From Rachycentron canadum (taxonomy: Eukaryota; Chordata; Actinopteri; Carangiformes; Rachycentridae): a stretch of 64,000 nt of DNA. The stretch is taken from contig CM076661.1 in the NCBI GenBank assembly GCA_038496675.1, positions 10,952,520 through 11,016,519 on the forward strand, in the 5' to 3' direction. This document shows positions 35,325-47,119 of the stretch, piece by piece. A program made the position numbers and the translations under genes. Positions within the stretch are counted from its first letter, which is position 1. Each line of letters begins with the position of its first letter. The notes beneath the pieces were generated by a model. The model worked only from the letters and a program-made list of their open reading frames with translations. It searched no databases and was not told the origin of the DNA.

Positions 35325-35650
35325 TTTTAAAGCTGCATGGGGTGATATTTGACCACTAGAGGAGATAGAAACTCAAAAACAAGCTTTTAGGGACACTTTG
35401 TGATGCAGCAATGGCTCATCAATATGTCGCTAAACACTGACCTGTGATGAGCACTGCTGCTGCAAAAATATGTACATATTTTAATAGCTAAAAACTGCAG
35501 TTCTGACCACTAGAGAGCAGAATCAACAACAACTGCCTAACTTCATGTCCAGTACAGAGCAACATGAGCAGCCCAATGAATGAATCGTCATTTTCCGTTA
35601 AGTTCAAAATGTTCCAGGTCATAAGTAAAATATCTTCATCTATAGCTTCC
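35325..35650. mobile_element. Interspersed fish-type repeat with two gaccactagag words
   Basis: The wording (aaagctgcatggggtgat, gatgcagcaatggctc, cactgacctgtgatgagc) resembles a dispersed teleost repeat I recall. gaccactagag occurs at 35351-35361 and again at 35505-35515. The second, ccactagagagca, is one mismatch from a CTCF core written CCACTAGRGGGCR. No coding capacity or defined ends. Family name unknown. Confidence 0.45.
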
Positions 35651-35654
35651 ATTC

Positions 35655-36380
35655 GTTAGATGGTAATCCTATTATTAGTAGTTGTTTTGTTACTTTGCGT
35701 TTGTTGTTGCAGTTGACATACAGCATGTGTGTTGGGGAACAAACTGTTATAATTAATAAATAAAGGAAATACAGAACAACTAGGGAGAAACTGACAGATA
35801 ATGTAACTGCATTAATAAAAGGCTTCAGGAAAGACTGCTTGACTCAAATATCTCTTGTATAATTTATTAAGGAAACTATTTTAAAGGAAAGACTTATGCT
35901 TTTAGTTTACAATTAGCACTGAGCTGTGGTGCAAATAGTTTACATTGAACCAATGAAAACTCAAACGACCTAATACAAATTAATACATAGCACATAGTTT
36001 ATGCATGTATGCAATAATTAATGTAATTCATTATTGATAACTCGTAGCTTCCTGCTGTTTTTGCTCTGTTTTCAAGTCAGAGTCAATTAATGGCTACAAA
36101 CATCTCAGATTTAAATGTTTCAAATGAATTCTGCTGAACCTGAGCGCATTGCCCCCCTCCAAAAAAAAATCTATTTTCAATGGACTAAGCAGCCATAGTA
36201 ATTATGTCAAGAGTGAAAGAGGAAGTGAAGTGACATTATAGAGCCACAACGTCTGTGCAGGGATGAGGTCTGTGTGGAGTGACGGGTCCACAAAACATCA
36301 CATTTTAATGTGCTATTTTTTCATGTTTCCAATTGAAAGTCACTGCAGTGTGTGTGTGTACCATGTGTGTAAAGCCATAG
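35655..36380. other. Non-coding AT-rich sequence
   Basis: A short A run lies at 36162-36170. No gene or repeat recognised. Confidence 0.5.
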
Positions 36381-36384
36381 CTAA

Positions 36385-36476
36385 GACCACATAGGTCCCT
36401 AAACCTTATTTTAACTCTATTTAACTATATTATGACCATTCCCTAAACCTCACCGTGTCGTTTTTGTGCCTACACT
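36385..36476. repeat. Possible repeat remnant with 'ccctaaac' words
   Basis: gtccctaaaccttatttt and ccattccctaaacctcac recall degenerate 'cctaaccttaac' fish repeats. A comparable patch lies at 59.89-59.98 kb. The evidence is short and weak. Confidence 0.25.
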
Positions 36477-36483
36477 GTAAAGA

Positions 36484-36856
36484 AGCAAATTCTAAAAATC
36501 TAGAAGCCAATGTTAGCACTATCAATTGTTTACTAACCAATCCAAAAGAAATTCAAGCTTTATCCTCTTTTTTGTTTTTTGTTTTTTTCAAATTTCGTTC
36601 CTTGAGCATTCTGCTAGCATGTCAATCAGCTAGTTCTGGCCCCTTCAGCCCATCTTGCACTTTTAGCGATAGCGAGTCACTCTAGCGTCCAGGTACGCTA
36701 CTGCTTAAGGGCATTAAGCAGTAGCGCTGCTCAGAGGGCGTTGACTTCTTGTCGTGTAATTGCACATATGACTGAACCTCTTGGTAAAACTAGTAAATAA
36801 ACAGCTGTTGTACTAACATTGGCTATGTGGCAATAGCTAAGCTTATGTTTACAATA
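36484..36856. mobile_element. Non-autonomous inverted-repeat element, copy B, with central hairpin
   Basis: The left arm (about 36484-36545: aagccaatgttagcac, tgtttactaacc) and right arm (about 36785-36855: tagtaaataaacagctg, actaacattggctatgtgg) are diverged reverse complements. The reverse complement of the right arm matches copy A at 27.03-27.07 kb closely. A perfect 13-bp hairpin (36696-36708 with 36714-36726, loop gggca) lies near the centre. It has no transposase, so it is a non-autonomous DNA element (MITE/foldback type). The 76-codon frame at 36455-36685 lies largely within it and is incidental. Confidence 0.65.
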
Positions 36857-36859
36857 TAT

Positions 36860-37490
36860 ACATATATATTTTTTAAGTCACTGAAAAGATTGAAATGCTG
36901 ACAGAGACGTTGCTTGTTGCCTCCTGGTCACACTCTCCTGTCTTTTTTTGTAGCCTGATGCTCGCTGGACTTTAAAAAGCTACTTTAGATAACGATTTCA
37001 AATATTTCTACTATTTCCTCATTCTGGTCTTGAGGGACACTCCAGACAGTGGCCTGAGTCACAATAACCACAATAATCTTCTATTCCCTGCTTGATATCT
37101 ACCCCTAGACAAACATACACACTGGCATCCACCCACATACACACATGCTGCTGCAACAAACATGTGCACAGCAGTCATTGCCCATGCAGCAGGACATACA
37201 TCAAGACCACTGTGTGGACATCAAAGATCAAATTACACCTCCCAGTATGAGACGCATTGATAACCCCAATGTCAGTAGGAATCCAATCAAAATCTAAATT
37301 GTGCCCCACTAAAACGGCCCCCTTGATTAGTTCTCCAATAAAATCCATTTCCTGCCCTCATGCCTATTTTAGGCAGTTTATTTCCCCTGTGGTATCAAGC
37401 AATAGGCCCTACCCAGGACTCCCATCACAGAAGGCCTGGTGTGATGTGTGTCTGTCTGGAGTGCTTTACAGGAGTTTGATGCTTCTATTC
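36860..37490. other. Non-coding unique sequence
   Basis: A TA-rich patch lies at about 36854-36870. A 118-codon frame (37257-37613) extends through the next C tract and has no domain. No gene is recognised. Confidence 0.5.
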
Positions 37491-37498
37491 ATGCCATC

Positions 37499-37522
37499 AC
37501 CCCCCCACCCCCCACCCCCCCG
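37499..37522. repeat. C-rich tract
   Basis: Three C-runs in about 22 bp, with single A interruptions. Likely length-variable. Confidence 0.85.
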
Positions 37523-37524
37523 AT

Positions 37525-39415
37525 TGTTCACAATGATTATACAAGCCCTACTGTTACCTTTTCCAATATTCACTGCTCTCTTAAGCTTTTGTGTCCACCT
37601 GGATCAGAACTAAATGGACAGTGCTTTCAGACGATTGTTCCACTTTTTGCACATTTCTTTAATCTCAGTCCTGAATTGTAGAGCTATCTTGCAGAGAGGA
37701 AGGGAAATAGCACAGATGTAATACAGAGCCATCTACTCTCTATCACAGCAATGGTGCCATGATTCAGTCACCTACAGAAAGTCGTATCTCCAGATATGTA
37801 GTATTATATTTCAAAAAAGTGAACAGAGGTAATGTCTGCTTCTGTATTATCATTATGACTTGCTGCAAGTTTCATGTAAATTCATCTGTAGCATTTAAAG
37901 TAATATTTCACCTGGGTGTGTTTTCATTTTTTAATCACACTTTTATCACACCTCTTAGTTAGTCCACTGGTGCCTGTGTTATGTTCCCTGGAGTATGTGT
38001 TTGCCAGTATTTGCCACTGATGCCTCTCTTTATTCCTGACTCTAAAAATGGATGTAAAGCACAAATTATGTATTGAAAATGACCCCACTGCACAGAATTG
38101 ATTGTTCAATTATCCCTCTTCTTCTAGAAGTGAAAAGGAAGGCTTGGAGTCTTTAAAGAAGAAATAATTGATTGCTGATTACAGGTACATGCAGTGTTGA
38201 TGGTTGACTGTCGCCTACAATTTATAACAGTATAAGTTGCATATTCCCCAACCAACTGGAGTTATAGTTTCTCTTAAACTAAATTTGTTTGATTGGGGAT
38301 TTGGCTTCTGGTGAAAGGGGCACTCTTACAAACACACACTCTTACTCTTACACAACTTTTCCATGTGACGTTAAGTTTATTTAACACGAGAGGTAAGACT
38401 CAACTAAAAAAATTTGTTCTTTACTAATCTGTCAGCCTAACAACAAGTTTTACAGTACAAGTACTAAGCTTAATATTGGAGTAACTGTTTAAAAAACACC
38501 ATTTACACAAAGTGTCAGAATCATGTGGAGGCAAAAAAAAAAAAAATTATCAAAATAAAATTCTTATGAATTTTAATTATTATGAATTATGAATCTTACA
38601 AATCCTACCCAAACTATGTCATGGAGTTGCAGTGTTCTTTTCAAACAAAAAACAGCTTGCACACATAAATACATTCTTCATGACTTTTCCTAATATTATG
38701 ATAATTACTTATAACTATGAATTTAAACTCAAAATGTTTCAGAAGTCCAGTCCAAAAATGAAAAGTTTTGTTCGGGCTGTCAGAGACCTGATCTGTAAAA
38801 CCTGGTTAAATATCATTGATTTCCACACATTCTGTCGCTACATTGTTTTTTTTGTTTGTTTTTTTTGGTGAAAAAGAAAGAAAATCCTAAATCCTAAAGA
38901 GCAGATTAGTCTCCTTGAAAATCTGTTTTTGGATGTTTAGAACAGTGGAATAAAAACATTCATCGATGCAAATCGCAAAAAAAATCGCATATACAGTAAT
39001 ATATAAAACACAAAATAAAACACAAGATAATGAGGAAGCCAGTGCAAACAAAACCCATGGGTTAAAAATATGTTTGATAAACTCAAGTCAATATCCACTG
39101 TTTGTGCACAGCAACACTATATATATATAGAGTGTCCTATTGACCTGTATCTCTTTAGAGGCAAGGTAGTAAAGGGTTAAATGCCACTAATCCTCCATCT
39201 TTTATAGAGGAGTGATTTATCATTGGACTTGACAAAAGGTGATTTGTTTACTCATAGATCCGCCCCTTTAGATATACATCCTGCCGCCTGATCCAGATTC
39301 AATCTCTCTCTGTCCGGTGGAAATGTGTGACAACTTGACATGTTGACGTGTGGATGTAATTGTGTGTCACGCATATAAAGTTTACTAAAATGGAAATTGA
39401 CCATCCTGGGATGTT
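37525..39415. other. Non-coding AT-rich sequence
   Basis: An A run lies at 38533-38546, T runs near 38847-38866, and a TA run at 39119-39129. Short open frames have no domains. Nothing else is recognised in 1.9 kb. Confidence 0.5.
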
Positions 39416-39419
39416 TTAC

Positions 39420-39960
39420 AGCAGAATTACCTAATTTACTGTATTGACATTATTGACCCCTTCACGGGCTGCAGAAGGGATTCTGGTGACCTCAGCCAGT
39501 AAACAAATTGGGGGAGATCGATACGACAAAGTCAGAGTTCACTCGGCTCCCTTGGCCAGGTTGATTGCTGAATGAACTCCATTAAAAGTTTCCAAGGCCC
39601 AAAAGTCAAACATCATTTGCCTCGGATGTCAGAAAGCGGCTAGAGGAAAACCCAAAGACACGCTGGCGGTAATGGAGTTTGTTTTGGGTGCTTTAATTGC
39701 AGGTGCACCCATGCCAACAGTTCTGCACGGGGGAGAATTTGCTAAAGGGAGCAACTCTGTCTGAGATTAAAGTCAAAGGACAAAACTTCAACTCCTGTCC
39801 AAACCATGGATTTCTGGCCCAGAGACATCTGCGTCTCCATTGACAGCTGTCCTCTTAGATCTGTGGCTGTGCCACAAGAGCACGGCTCTCTGAGACAGTC
39901 ACTTCTCTGCAGCTGAGTGTTTCACTTGTCATAGCCATTGCACTTACAAAGAAGTTTTTT
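39420..39960. promoter_or_regulatory. Enhancer-like unique island
   Basis: More than 500 bp without simple repeats, with stops in all frames. It includes ccattaaaagtttcc, ggtgctttaattgcagg and gtcaaacatcatttgc. By texture it is among the clearer candidate conserved elements in the window; conservation not tested. Confidence 0.36.
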
Positions 39961-39964
39961 GGTG

Positions 39965-40110
39965 ACACCTCTTTATGCGAGGACACCTGCCATAGTCATT
40001 ACTCTAATTGTTCGTTTTGTCTTGTGAATGAAGGGCATACAGAATGAAATTAGGCACTTGAGTTGCCTCCACAGTGTTGATTCGATTCAGTAGTCAGACT
40101 TGGGAGGTCT
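39965..40110. other. Non-coding unique sequence
   Basis: Nothing recognised. Confidence 0.5.
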
Positions 40111-40134
40111 GCAGTAATTGCATTCACAAATTGA

Positions 40135-40385
40135 GCAACCCCCCACCCACCCCCCACTCACATACACTCTGCCATCACCTCCTGATAAAGGCGGCATTTC
40201 TGGACCTATTCCTATTCCTATCCTGCCACTCTGCGTATTCTTCCCCTTTTTTTCTCCACCAGCCACAGCTCTGCACCCTCCTCATCAGTCACCTCACCAA
40301 CTTCTTCCCTTTCCCTCCTCTGTCATCCCTTCATCCCCGCGTCCGCAGCCAAGACTCACTTTCCCCCCCTATTTACAAAGATAAA
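40135..40385. repeat. Pyrimidine-rich tract with C runs
   Basis: C- and T-dominated stretch (accccccacccaccccccac, then tcttccccttttttt). It explains the proline/leucine-rich open frames of 113 and 88 codons crossing it. Confidence 0.7.
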
Positions 40386-40429
40386 GCCATAATGGCTCTC
40401 TCTTTGTGCCACTGACGGCCACTCAGCCG

Positions 40430-40600
40430 TGGCAGCCCTGTCAACAGATAAATATTTCCTTTCTCTGTTTTCCTTTATCATGAATTGGCTTCAATTAGCA
40501 CAAGTTACAGTCATTTAATGAATGTCCTCTGTGACCTTTGCTCTGCTCGCCTCCTTTCAGGGATTTGACTAATTTAACTTTGCCTGAAAGGTTTGCTCTG
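40430..40600. promoter_or_regulatory. Enhancer-like unique island
   Basis: tatcatgaattggc, ttcaattagcac, cagtcatttaatgaatg and gactaatttaactttgcc lie within 150 bp of repeat-free DNA. The homeodomain-core density is high. This region is also antisense to a 165-codon minus-strand frame without domains. Confidence 0.33.
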
Positions 40601-40604
40601 TGCT

Positions 40605-41065
40605 GTGGATGCGTGTGTGGCGTGAGCTGGTGGGGTTCAGGGTAGGGAGGGGGCTCGACATGTTTTGTTTGCTGACTGATAAATGGATGTATAATGCTGG
40701 TAGATAAAGGTTTGCAAAGGGGATGGGGCAGGGGTTCGGATGAGGCAAGGAGTACATTTATACCCCCTCCCCTCTCTGTCCCCCAAGCTGTCCAAAGCTG
40801 TGACATGTCGGCCGACACCGTCCCTCTCTTCGTTTCCCTCTCTATGCCTCCTTTCTCCCACCTTCCCTCCCCCTCTTTCTCTAGATAGATATTTTTATTC
40901 CTTGGCACCTCACTGTAGATAGGCCATTGGGCTCCTGTCTGCTGGGGCAGCTGGCTGGGGGTTGGAAAGGGATGAAGGATAAGTAGATTCAATCAGGCGT
41001 TGCAAATCAACTTTTCCACCAGCATCCTGGGAAGACCTGATAATACAGGTTTCTAATATCTGACC
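40605..41065. other. Non-coding sequence, partly G- and C-rich
   Basis: Minus-strand frames of 165, 74 and 62 codons overlap in different frames here. None has a domain and their proline-rich composition follows from the tracts. No gene called. Confidence 0.5.
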
Positions 41066-41075
41066 TGTCTGGCAG

Positions 41076-41170
41076 GAAAGAGAGAGGGAGTGAGAGGAAG
41101 GGTGAGAGAGGGAAGGGACAGGCTGAGAAAAAAAAAAGAAAAGAGGAGAGCAATGGAGGCAAGAGAGAGC
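41076..41170. repeat. Purine-rich GA tract
   Basis: gaaagagagagggagtgag-type repeat with an A run at 41130-41138. The opposite-strand open frames (serine/leucine-rich) are artefacts. Confidence 0.8.
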
Positions 41171-41174
41171 AATG

Positions 41175-42350
41175 AACACATTGATTTGATGTTGCTAATA
41201 GTTCTGCAGCTGATAAGCACACTGGCGCCAGTCACAAAAATGATAGGTGAGCAACGGAGTGAAGTGAATTGGGTCTAGCTTTTTTTTTTGTCTCAGCCCC
41301 ATCAGAGTTTGGACAGGTATCAGAGGGGTTTGGCAGACTTGGCATCAGCGAGGTTTCCCGTTTGTGTCTCTCGACCTGTCAGCCTCCATCCACTCCCCCA
41401 TCTGACTGCTGTTATCGTTGCTGTTTCAAAAACTCAAACACATTCGGGGCTGCTTATGCAAGTCAAACTCAGATCTGTAAAAGGGAGAAACAAGACAATG
41501 GGAGCATGACAGGCTGAACCGCACAGTATGAGCTGCAGCAGACAATATGGCAACACCGTGGATGAGTGCATGAGACACAACATCCATGTGACATTTCACA
41601 CTGACAACTGCTATAATATAACACAGATCAAACAAGAGTGAGTTAAATGATGTTCATATAATATTACCTCATGTAAACCTGTGAAAAAACAGTTTAGTAG
41701 CTGTAAAAAGTTAATGGTGAGGTTACAGTTTCCCCACACCATTTGTAAGCATTTAAATTCCATGTACACATTTCAGCAATGCTTTTATAGGTGATAATAA
41801 AATTCATAGTTTTACCTCAACAAATGTGTGTTTGCATTTGTATCTACATATGAGCGATGGTTTTGAATCTGTATTCAAAGCTATTTCTTTGTGTAATCAA
41901 AACTAAATTTGTTTTTTTTTACTACTACAATTTTTCTTTACACATTTGTGAACTTTAATGTGCATTTTTCTTTCACAGACTCACTGTGGATAATTTCCTT
42001 CCACGAGCTTTGTCATTATTTCTTAGAGTAAAACCCTACTTGAGCCCGTACAATTGTCCTATTAAAAATGACAGCCCTGTTATATTTCGTTTACAGGTGA
42101 CAAACAGATCCACTCCTCTCTGCAGTGTTTGTGTAAAAACTCCCTCCCTGGATCAGGCCTGGCCAGACAGACGCTGTAGAATCTGCTGTGTCTGTCCAGC
42201 CCGCGCTCAGTGTGACAGTGCAGACGCTGCCACTCTGACCTTTCCTGATGCTACCAGCTACGACGGAGCCAATACCAGCGCTAACGAGACACTGACATGG
42301 CTTGACAGCTAGGGGTGGCACGCAATTATTCCACCGAAAAAAAACTGCAT
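41175..42350. other. Non-coding sequence with a GC-richer 200-bp patch
   Basis: At about 42095-42312 the composition becomes GC-richer and a 108-codon plus-strand frame (41986-42312) runs through it. A tttacag acceptor-like word precedes the rich part, at 42092-42098. The cysteine-containing peptide matches no family I know and there is no donor before its stop. Not called as a gene. Confidence 0.4.
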
Positions 42351-42354
42351 GTCG

Positions 42355-42414
42355 ATGTGTGTGTGTGTGTGTGTGTAAGTATAGGTGAGATGTGTGTGTG
42401 TGTGTGTGTGTGTT
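42355..42414. repeat. Two (GT)n arrays
   Basis: (GT)n at 42355-42376 and 42391-42414, separated by a 14-bp interruption. Confidence 0.92.
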
Positions 42415-42419
42415 TGTGA

Positions 42420-44835
42420 AGCCAGGGAGAAAGACTCAAAAGAAGGAGTGCATGCTTCTGTTACAATCTCCTGCAGGTCACTGTGAATCCAACATCAAGC
42501 TGCATTCTTCCTATTAATGATTGATGTGTCCAAATCTCGGTAGAACTGCCCTGTCAGATCCCAACACAGGTGAGTTTCATTAACATGAACTCAGTCACCT
42601 AGAATGCCTTGCGTTTGGTTCGGGGTTCTGATCTTAGAATAGCCTGGCCTTGTCTGCTCCCGGGATTGTCTGATGTGACCCATTTATTGACTTTGTTGTC
42701 AGCTGTGCTGTTTGAAGTCGGGGTTTTGGCCATAAGCAATTTATTTTTTTTTTTCCACACTATTGAGAAAAGCCCCAACCTTGAGGAGAATAACATGTGG
42801 CTTCACGGTATCCATGTCAATGCCCAGACACACTAGGGTGTGAATAGAAGACAAACCGGTTGCAGCATATCTCACGTGTGTATTACAGACAGAGAGAATC
42901 ATCAGTGCTCTTTTTTTTTTTTGTGTGTCTGTTTTGCTTGATATCAATATCATATTTTTGTCAGAGGATTATCTCATAAATAGATGATTAGATTCATCTT
43001 CATCTGATTAACATTGGTTAATTAGCTGGATAAGCTACACATGCACAGCAGTGGTGTTGATCGTCTGGAACGTTTCAGATGAGGTGACTTTGAGAATAGT
43101 GTCAGCAAATCAATTAAGCCCTCAATCAATAAATTAAACTGGAAGAAGATAATAAAAGGTACTGTATATAAACTGATGCCACCACCTACTCTTGAATTTG
43201 ACTTTGACAAATTGATTGAATGATTAAATCCACACCTTTAAACACATGATGGTGTACAAGGGTGTAATGTTTATTTGTACTGTTCACATCTAAGTTGATT
43301 CTAACTCAATATATTCAAGGTTATTAATTGCAGCACTGGATAATTTACGGTATTTGCAACAATCAACTCACTGTGGAAACTGCAGTTGCCCTTGACCTTT
43401 GTCCAAAAATATCAATGACAGCTATAAAATATTTTTTTAATCCATAAATCTAACAAGAATTAAAAAAAAAAAAAAGAAGACAGCACAAAGCACTGTGTTT
43501 TGACAAAATCCTTATAAAAAATAGATGCTAGTACAACAAATCCAAAACATGGATATAGTTGACACAAACTGTTGCTTTCTCTCAGGGCATTGCACCATCC
43601 AATTCCACACCAACTAAGTTGCACATAGTTGTTATATCAAAGCAAGTGCATAGAGTATTATAATAATCCAAGAAGGGGGTGAGGCTGGCATCAAACGTAG
43701 AGGAAACTGCAATAGGGAAGTGGGGTCAGGACCTTATGCTGCTGCCTGGATAATAAAAGAAGGATTTGTGCTCAGAACAAAGGAGGAGAGGTGGAGGACT
43801 TCGGAGTGACAATGCTAGAGCAACATGCAGCAGTCAGTGAGTTGGAGGTGACAAAAATACACTGATGAACAATAAATGAATATAAGGAGTCAAGGCAAGT
43901 AAAGCTCTTTACCAATTTATACAAAATCTGCCACAACATCATAATGTGGAACCTCATAAACATGGTCACTGTCTGTCATCGCCTGTAAAGCATTAGAGAT
44001 GAGTTTGAAGGAATTCAAATCAAATGTTATGATCTATTCTCAAGCCAGTCTCATCGTGTACTTTGATCCCTAACTCTTTGTGAATTAAGGATAACAATTT
44101 TGCTTAGCATCAAGCACTTCAATCAGATAGTTAGACACTCTTTGGTGGGAATATGTGCCAACTTTCAAGGGCATCAATCAAAGGAAGAAGAGGGAGCTGC
44201 TATTCCTTTGTTGCAAAGGCCACTTGGCTCAGATACATAAGTGGCTGAGCTTACTGCAATGCCTTAGAGGTCTCAGAGCTCAGGCGTTGTTATTGATCTG
44301 TCTGTGTAAAGTTTCTGCAGAGTGATTGCGTGTATAATGCATCTATGCATTTTTAAAGGCGAGCTGGAGTCGTGACTGGACACGTAACATTTATCTATAC
44401 CATAAACCCTGATTATAGCAATTCCACACTTGACAAATTGTCATTTTTTGAGCTCACTTAGCTTATTGGTGCTCTCAGATGTCCAGTTCTTGATGCTCTT
44501 AATTTGTAGTCATGTGTTTGTGATTGATGGAAATTTCAGCCTGTGAAATGGGAAAGTGTTATAGGACTGATGGGAAGCAGCCTGTGAATTGTTATTTCAA
44601 ATATAGCCCGCCATGCTCTTAGCATCCCCCCCTCCTTTCTCTATAAGTGCTGTATATTCTTAACAGTGATCCATTGTGGTGCCTATGACAAGAAAATAAT
44701 GTATTTCTACCAGAGTCTATCAGAGAAATTACTTTGGAGGTAGAGGGAAGAGGAGCTAGATCAATATGTTTCAGGCAGCTGTGAGTGTTTTTGAAACTGA
44801 ATTTCCACCTTCCTTTGAGTTGTTTTGACCTTGAT
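42420..44835. other. Non-coding AT-rich sequence
   Basis: T/A runs lie at about 42740-42754, 42910-42922 and 43461-43475. Short open frames lack domains. No gene or family-level repeat is recognised over 2.4 kb. Confidence 0.5.
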
Positions 44836-44839
44836 CTCT

Positions 44840-45300
44840 AAGAAGATATGTCTGTGCTGCTCCCCAGCTTTCACCACTCCGTGATTATCCTGTACAGCAT
44901 GAAAGATAACCTGTGTGGTGAGCTCCACTTTTCCTGGCCCCCCTCGCGGCAGCCCTCGCCATTATCTTGCCAATCCGAAAACAGAACAAAAGATGTCACC
45001 ATGCGGCCATTGCACACCTTCATCCTGTGCACACCCCTCATTATTATTATTCCCTTGCTGTCTAACTGTTCTCAGTGATAATTGAATTTAAATGAAGAAA
45101 AGGCAAAGGAGAATGTTCTTTTTGTGCTGCGTTAACATGCTGTCATTAAAAGCGCTGGTTGTTTTAATGGGCCAGGTCTTAAACTATCAAGACTGCAGAG
45201 AACTGTAGAGAGAGGTAGAAAATAGCAATGAGAATGAGAGAGAGATTAGAAAATTGGATTATAATTAGTTTACTGCAAATTGCTGTAGCACTTAAAGCTT
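44840..45300. promoter_or_regulatory. Enhancer-like island with an OTX/homeodomain composite
   Basis: A balanced stretch (including ccattatcttgccaatcc and cctcattattattattcc) is followed by gataattgaatttaaatg. An adjacent GGATTA (45256-45261) and TAATTA (45262-45267) follow, a paired bicoid/OTX-type and homeodomain core. A 76-codon frame at 44848-45078 has no domain. Candidate neural/anterior enhancer by motif only. Confidence 0.34.
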
Positions 45301-45304
45301 TTGG

Positions 45305-45990
45305 GGATCTTCAAATCTTCCTGTTTGTGCGCGGCTCAGGTCTCCGTATGTGCGCAGTCTATTTTCAGTCTAGTTTACGATGACATGCAGGGCCACTCCT
45401 CAGACCAAAGGAAATGGGCATGAACGCATGATGGGATTTCTGCCAAAATAAACATCCAGTGCAGTCCCCAGATGATTGCTCAAAGAGAGGTGCTCGTTGA
45501 GGCGTCAGCAGACAGAAACACATGTTGTGACAGTTCACATGGAGCGATTCGATGCATGCAAAAATCAAATGATATGCCACAGCCAGGGAGCACTCCCAAT
45601 GAAAACAAAATCAGGGCATTAGCATGTTTCAGCTGTGCCTCAATCAAGGTCGTCTGTGGTCTTTGGTTTTCATGTCCCTCAATGGGATTGGAGACAGACA
45701 GAGCAAAAAAAAAAAACTCTAAATAAATAAATAAAAACAACTCACTAGCATGGATATTAGATTTTTTTTATTTATTTTAGAATCCTCTTCCTACATCGAC
45801 TGGTAAGCCAAGCTAAAGGAAACATCTAGACCTCCATATGGTCATGCTGTGCTAAGATACAGGAATGAGCATTAGTCTGACGTGGGCTTTGATGGATGCC
45901 TGCCTCAAATTGGCTGCAAGGTTGACGGACATTTGGAATATTTAGAGGGTACACCTACTTTTTCACTTTCAGGCTGAAAATCTGTAAACA
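45305..45990. other. Non-coding unique sequence with AAAT repeats
   Basis: An A run at about 45706-45716 is followed by taaataaataaataaa. Overlapping frames on both strands near 45480-45740 have no domain. Confidence 0.5.
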
Positions 45991-45999
45991 ACCAGGATG

Positions 46000-46060
46000 C
46001 ACTCAAAGACACACCCACTCACACACACAAACAAACAAAACAAAAAAAAAAAAAAACAAA
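46000..46060. repeat. CA patch plus A-rich run
   Basis: cactcacacacacaaac, then caaacaaaacaaaa and a 14-nt A run. Confidence 0.85.
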
Positions 46061-46064
46061 CCAG

Positions 46065-47115
46065 CGAAATACAAATGTGCACTCATGATGAAGCAAAGAT
46101 TGAACTAAAAAGCTCAGAAATAGGCCGAATTGAATTTAAAAAAGACACCCGGAGAGTAAGTTCATACATAGTGAATGTTGAAATTTCTCTTTTGTATGTG
46201 CATCATTTCTAGGAACAAATTGGTTAAGTTATAAGAGTAATATCAGCAGTATCAGTTCTGTTTGATGCAGTAGTGATGGCAGCTGGAACCTAAAATGCAT
46301 TACATTTTCATTATGACCAGAGCAATGTGGCACATAGTAAGGTGCACTCTTGGTGCACCCCATTTATTCTGAATGAAGAGGTGGCTGCTGCAGTTCAATG
46401 ACCTCTTATCTGATGGTGTGCCGCTGTCATTGAAGCCATCAGAGTGAAAGGATTAAGCCTGGCTTATATTGATATAAGTCCTGAATGGAGCTAAACACAC
46501 ACATACACATACAGTGGATACAAACAAACACACACACATACACACAATATAGCATGTCCTTCTGAAAAACATTAGAAAGGCATATTAGGTCAGAGCTTCT
46601 GGGTAGGAAGATATGTTTTCATCTTGTGAGCAGATGAGGAAAAAAAGAAAGTCAATAGAATTCTCTCAACTAGATATTAAACAAATCAGCCTGAGCCCAC
46701 CAGTCCATTCCTGGATGTCAATAGTACAATGACATCACATTAAATGTGCACCACAGAGCATTTACATCATATGTTGGGGAAGAATTGAGCCTGTGCCTGC
46801 TTTGCTGCACTGATGGAGAGGTTAGAACGCCACTAGAATGCATTGATCACTGTTGCAAGATGCAAATAACTATTATCCTTCTTCAAGTGCAGACCCACCA
46901 GTGCATACACATACGGCAGACACTATATATTATACATGGTGGTATGTTTAGATTCTATTGGCTTTTCTTACTGTGCATGACCTAAGTGCCCTCCCTTTTA
47001 CTTTATTTTCAGTAAACATGAAAATGTGCTGACAACACACTCCTTATATCAGCCTTCCTATGAACTTTGGGGATTTGTTGCAGCAATCAAGACTTGGTCC
47101 ATCTGACAATTAGAT
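46065..47115. other. Non-coding sequence with a CA patch
   Basis: Degenerate CA repeat at about 46493-46547. A 79-codon frame (46746-46985) has no domain. No gene recognised. Confidence 0.5.
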
Positions 47116-47119
47116 CTGA

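Noticed and set aside
40495..40992. 165-codon minus-strand open frame
   Set aside because: Proline/serine-rich content follows from G- and C-rich tracts; two other minus-strand frames overlap it in different registers.
42100..42312. GC-richer cysteine-containing open frame after tttacag
   Set aside because: No donor or polyadenylation signal follows, and the peptide has no recognisable spacing of cysteines.
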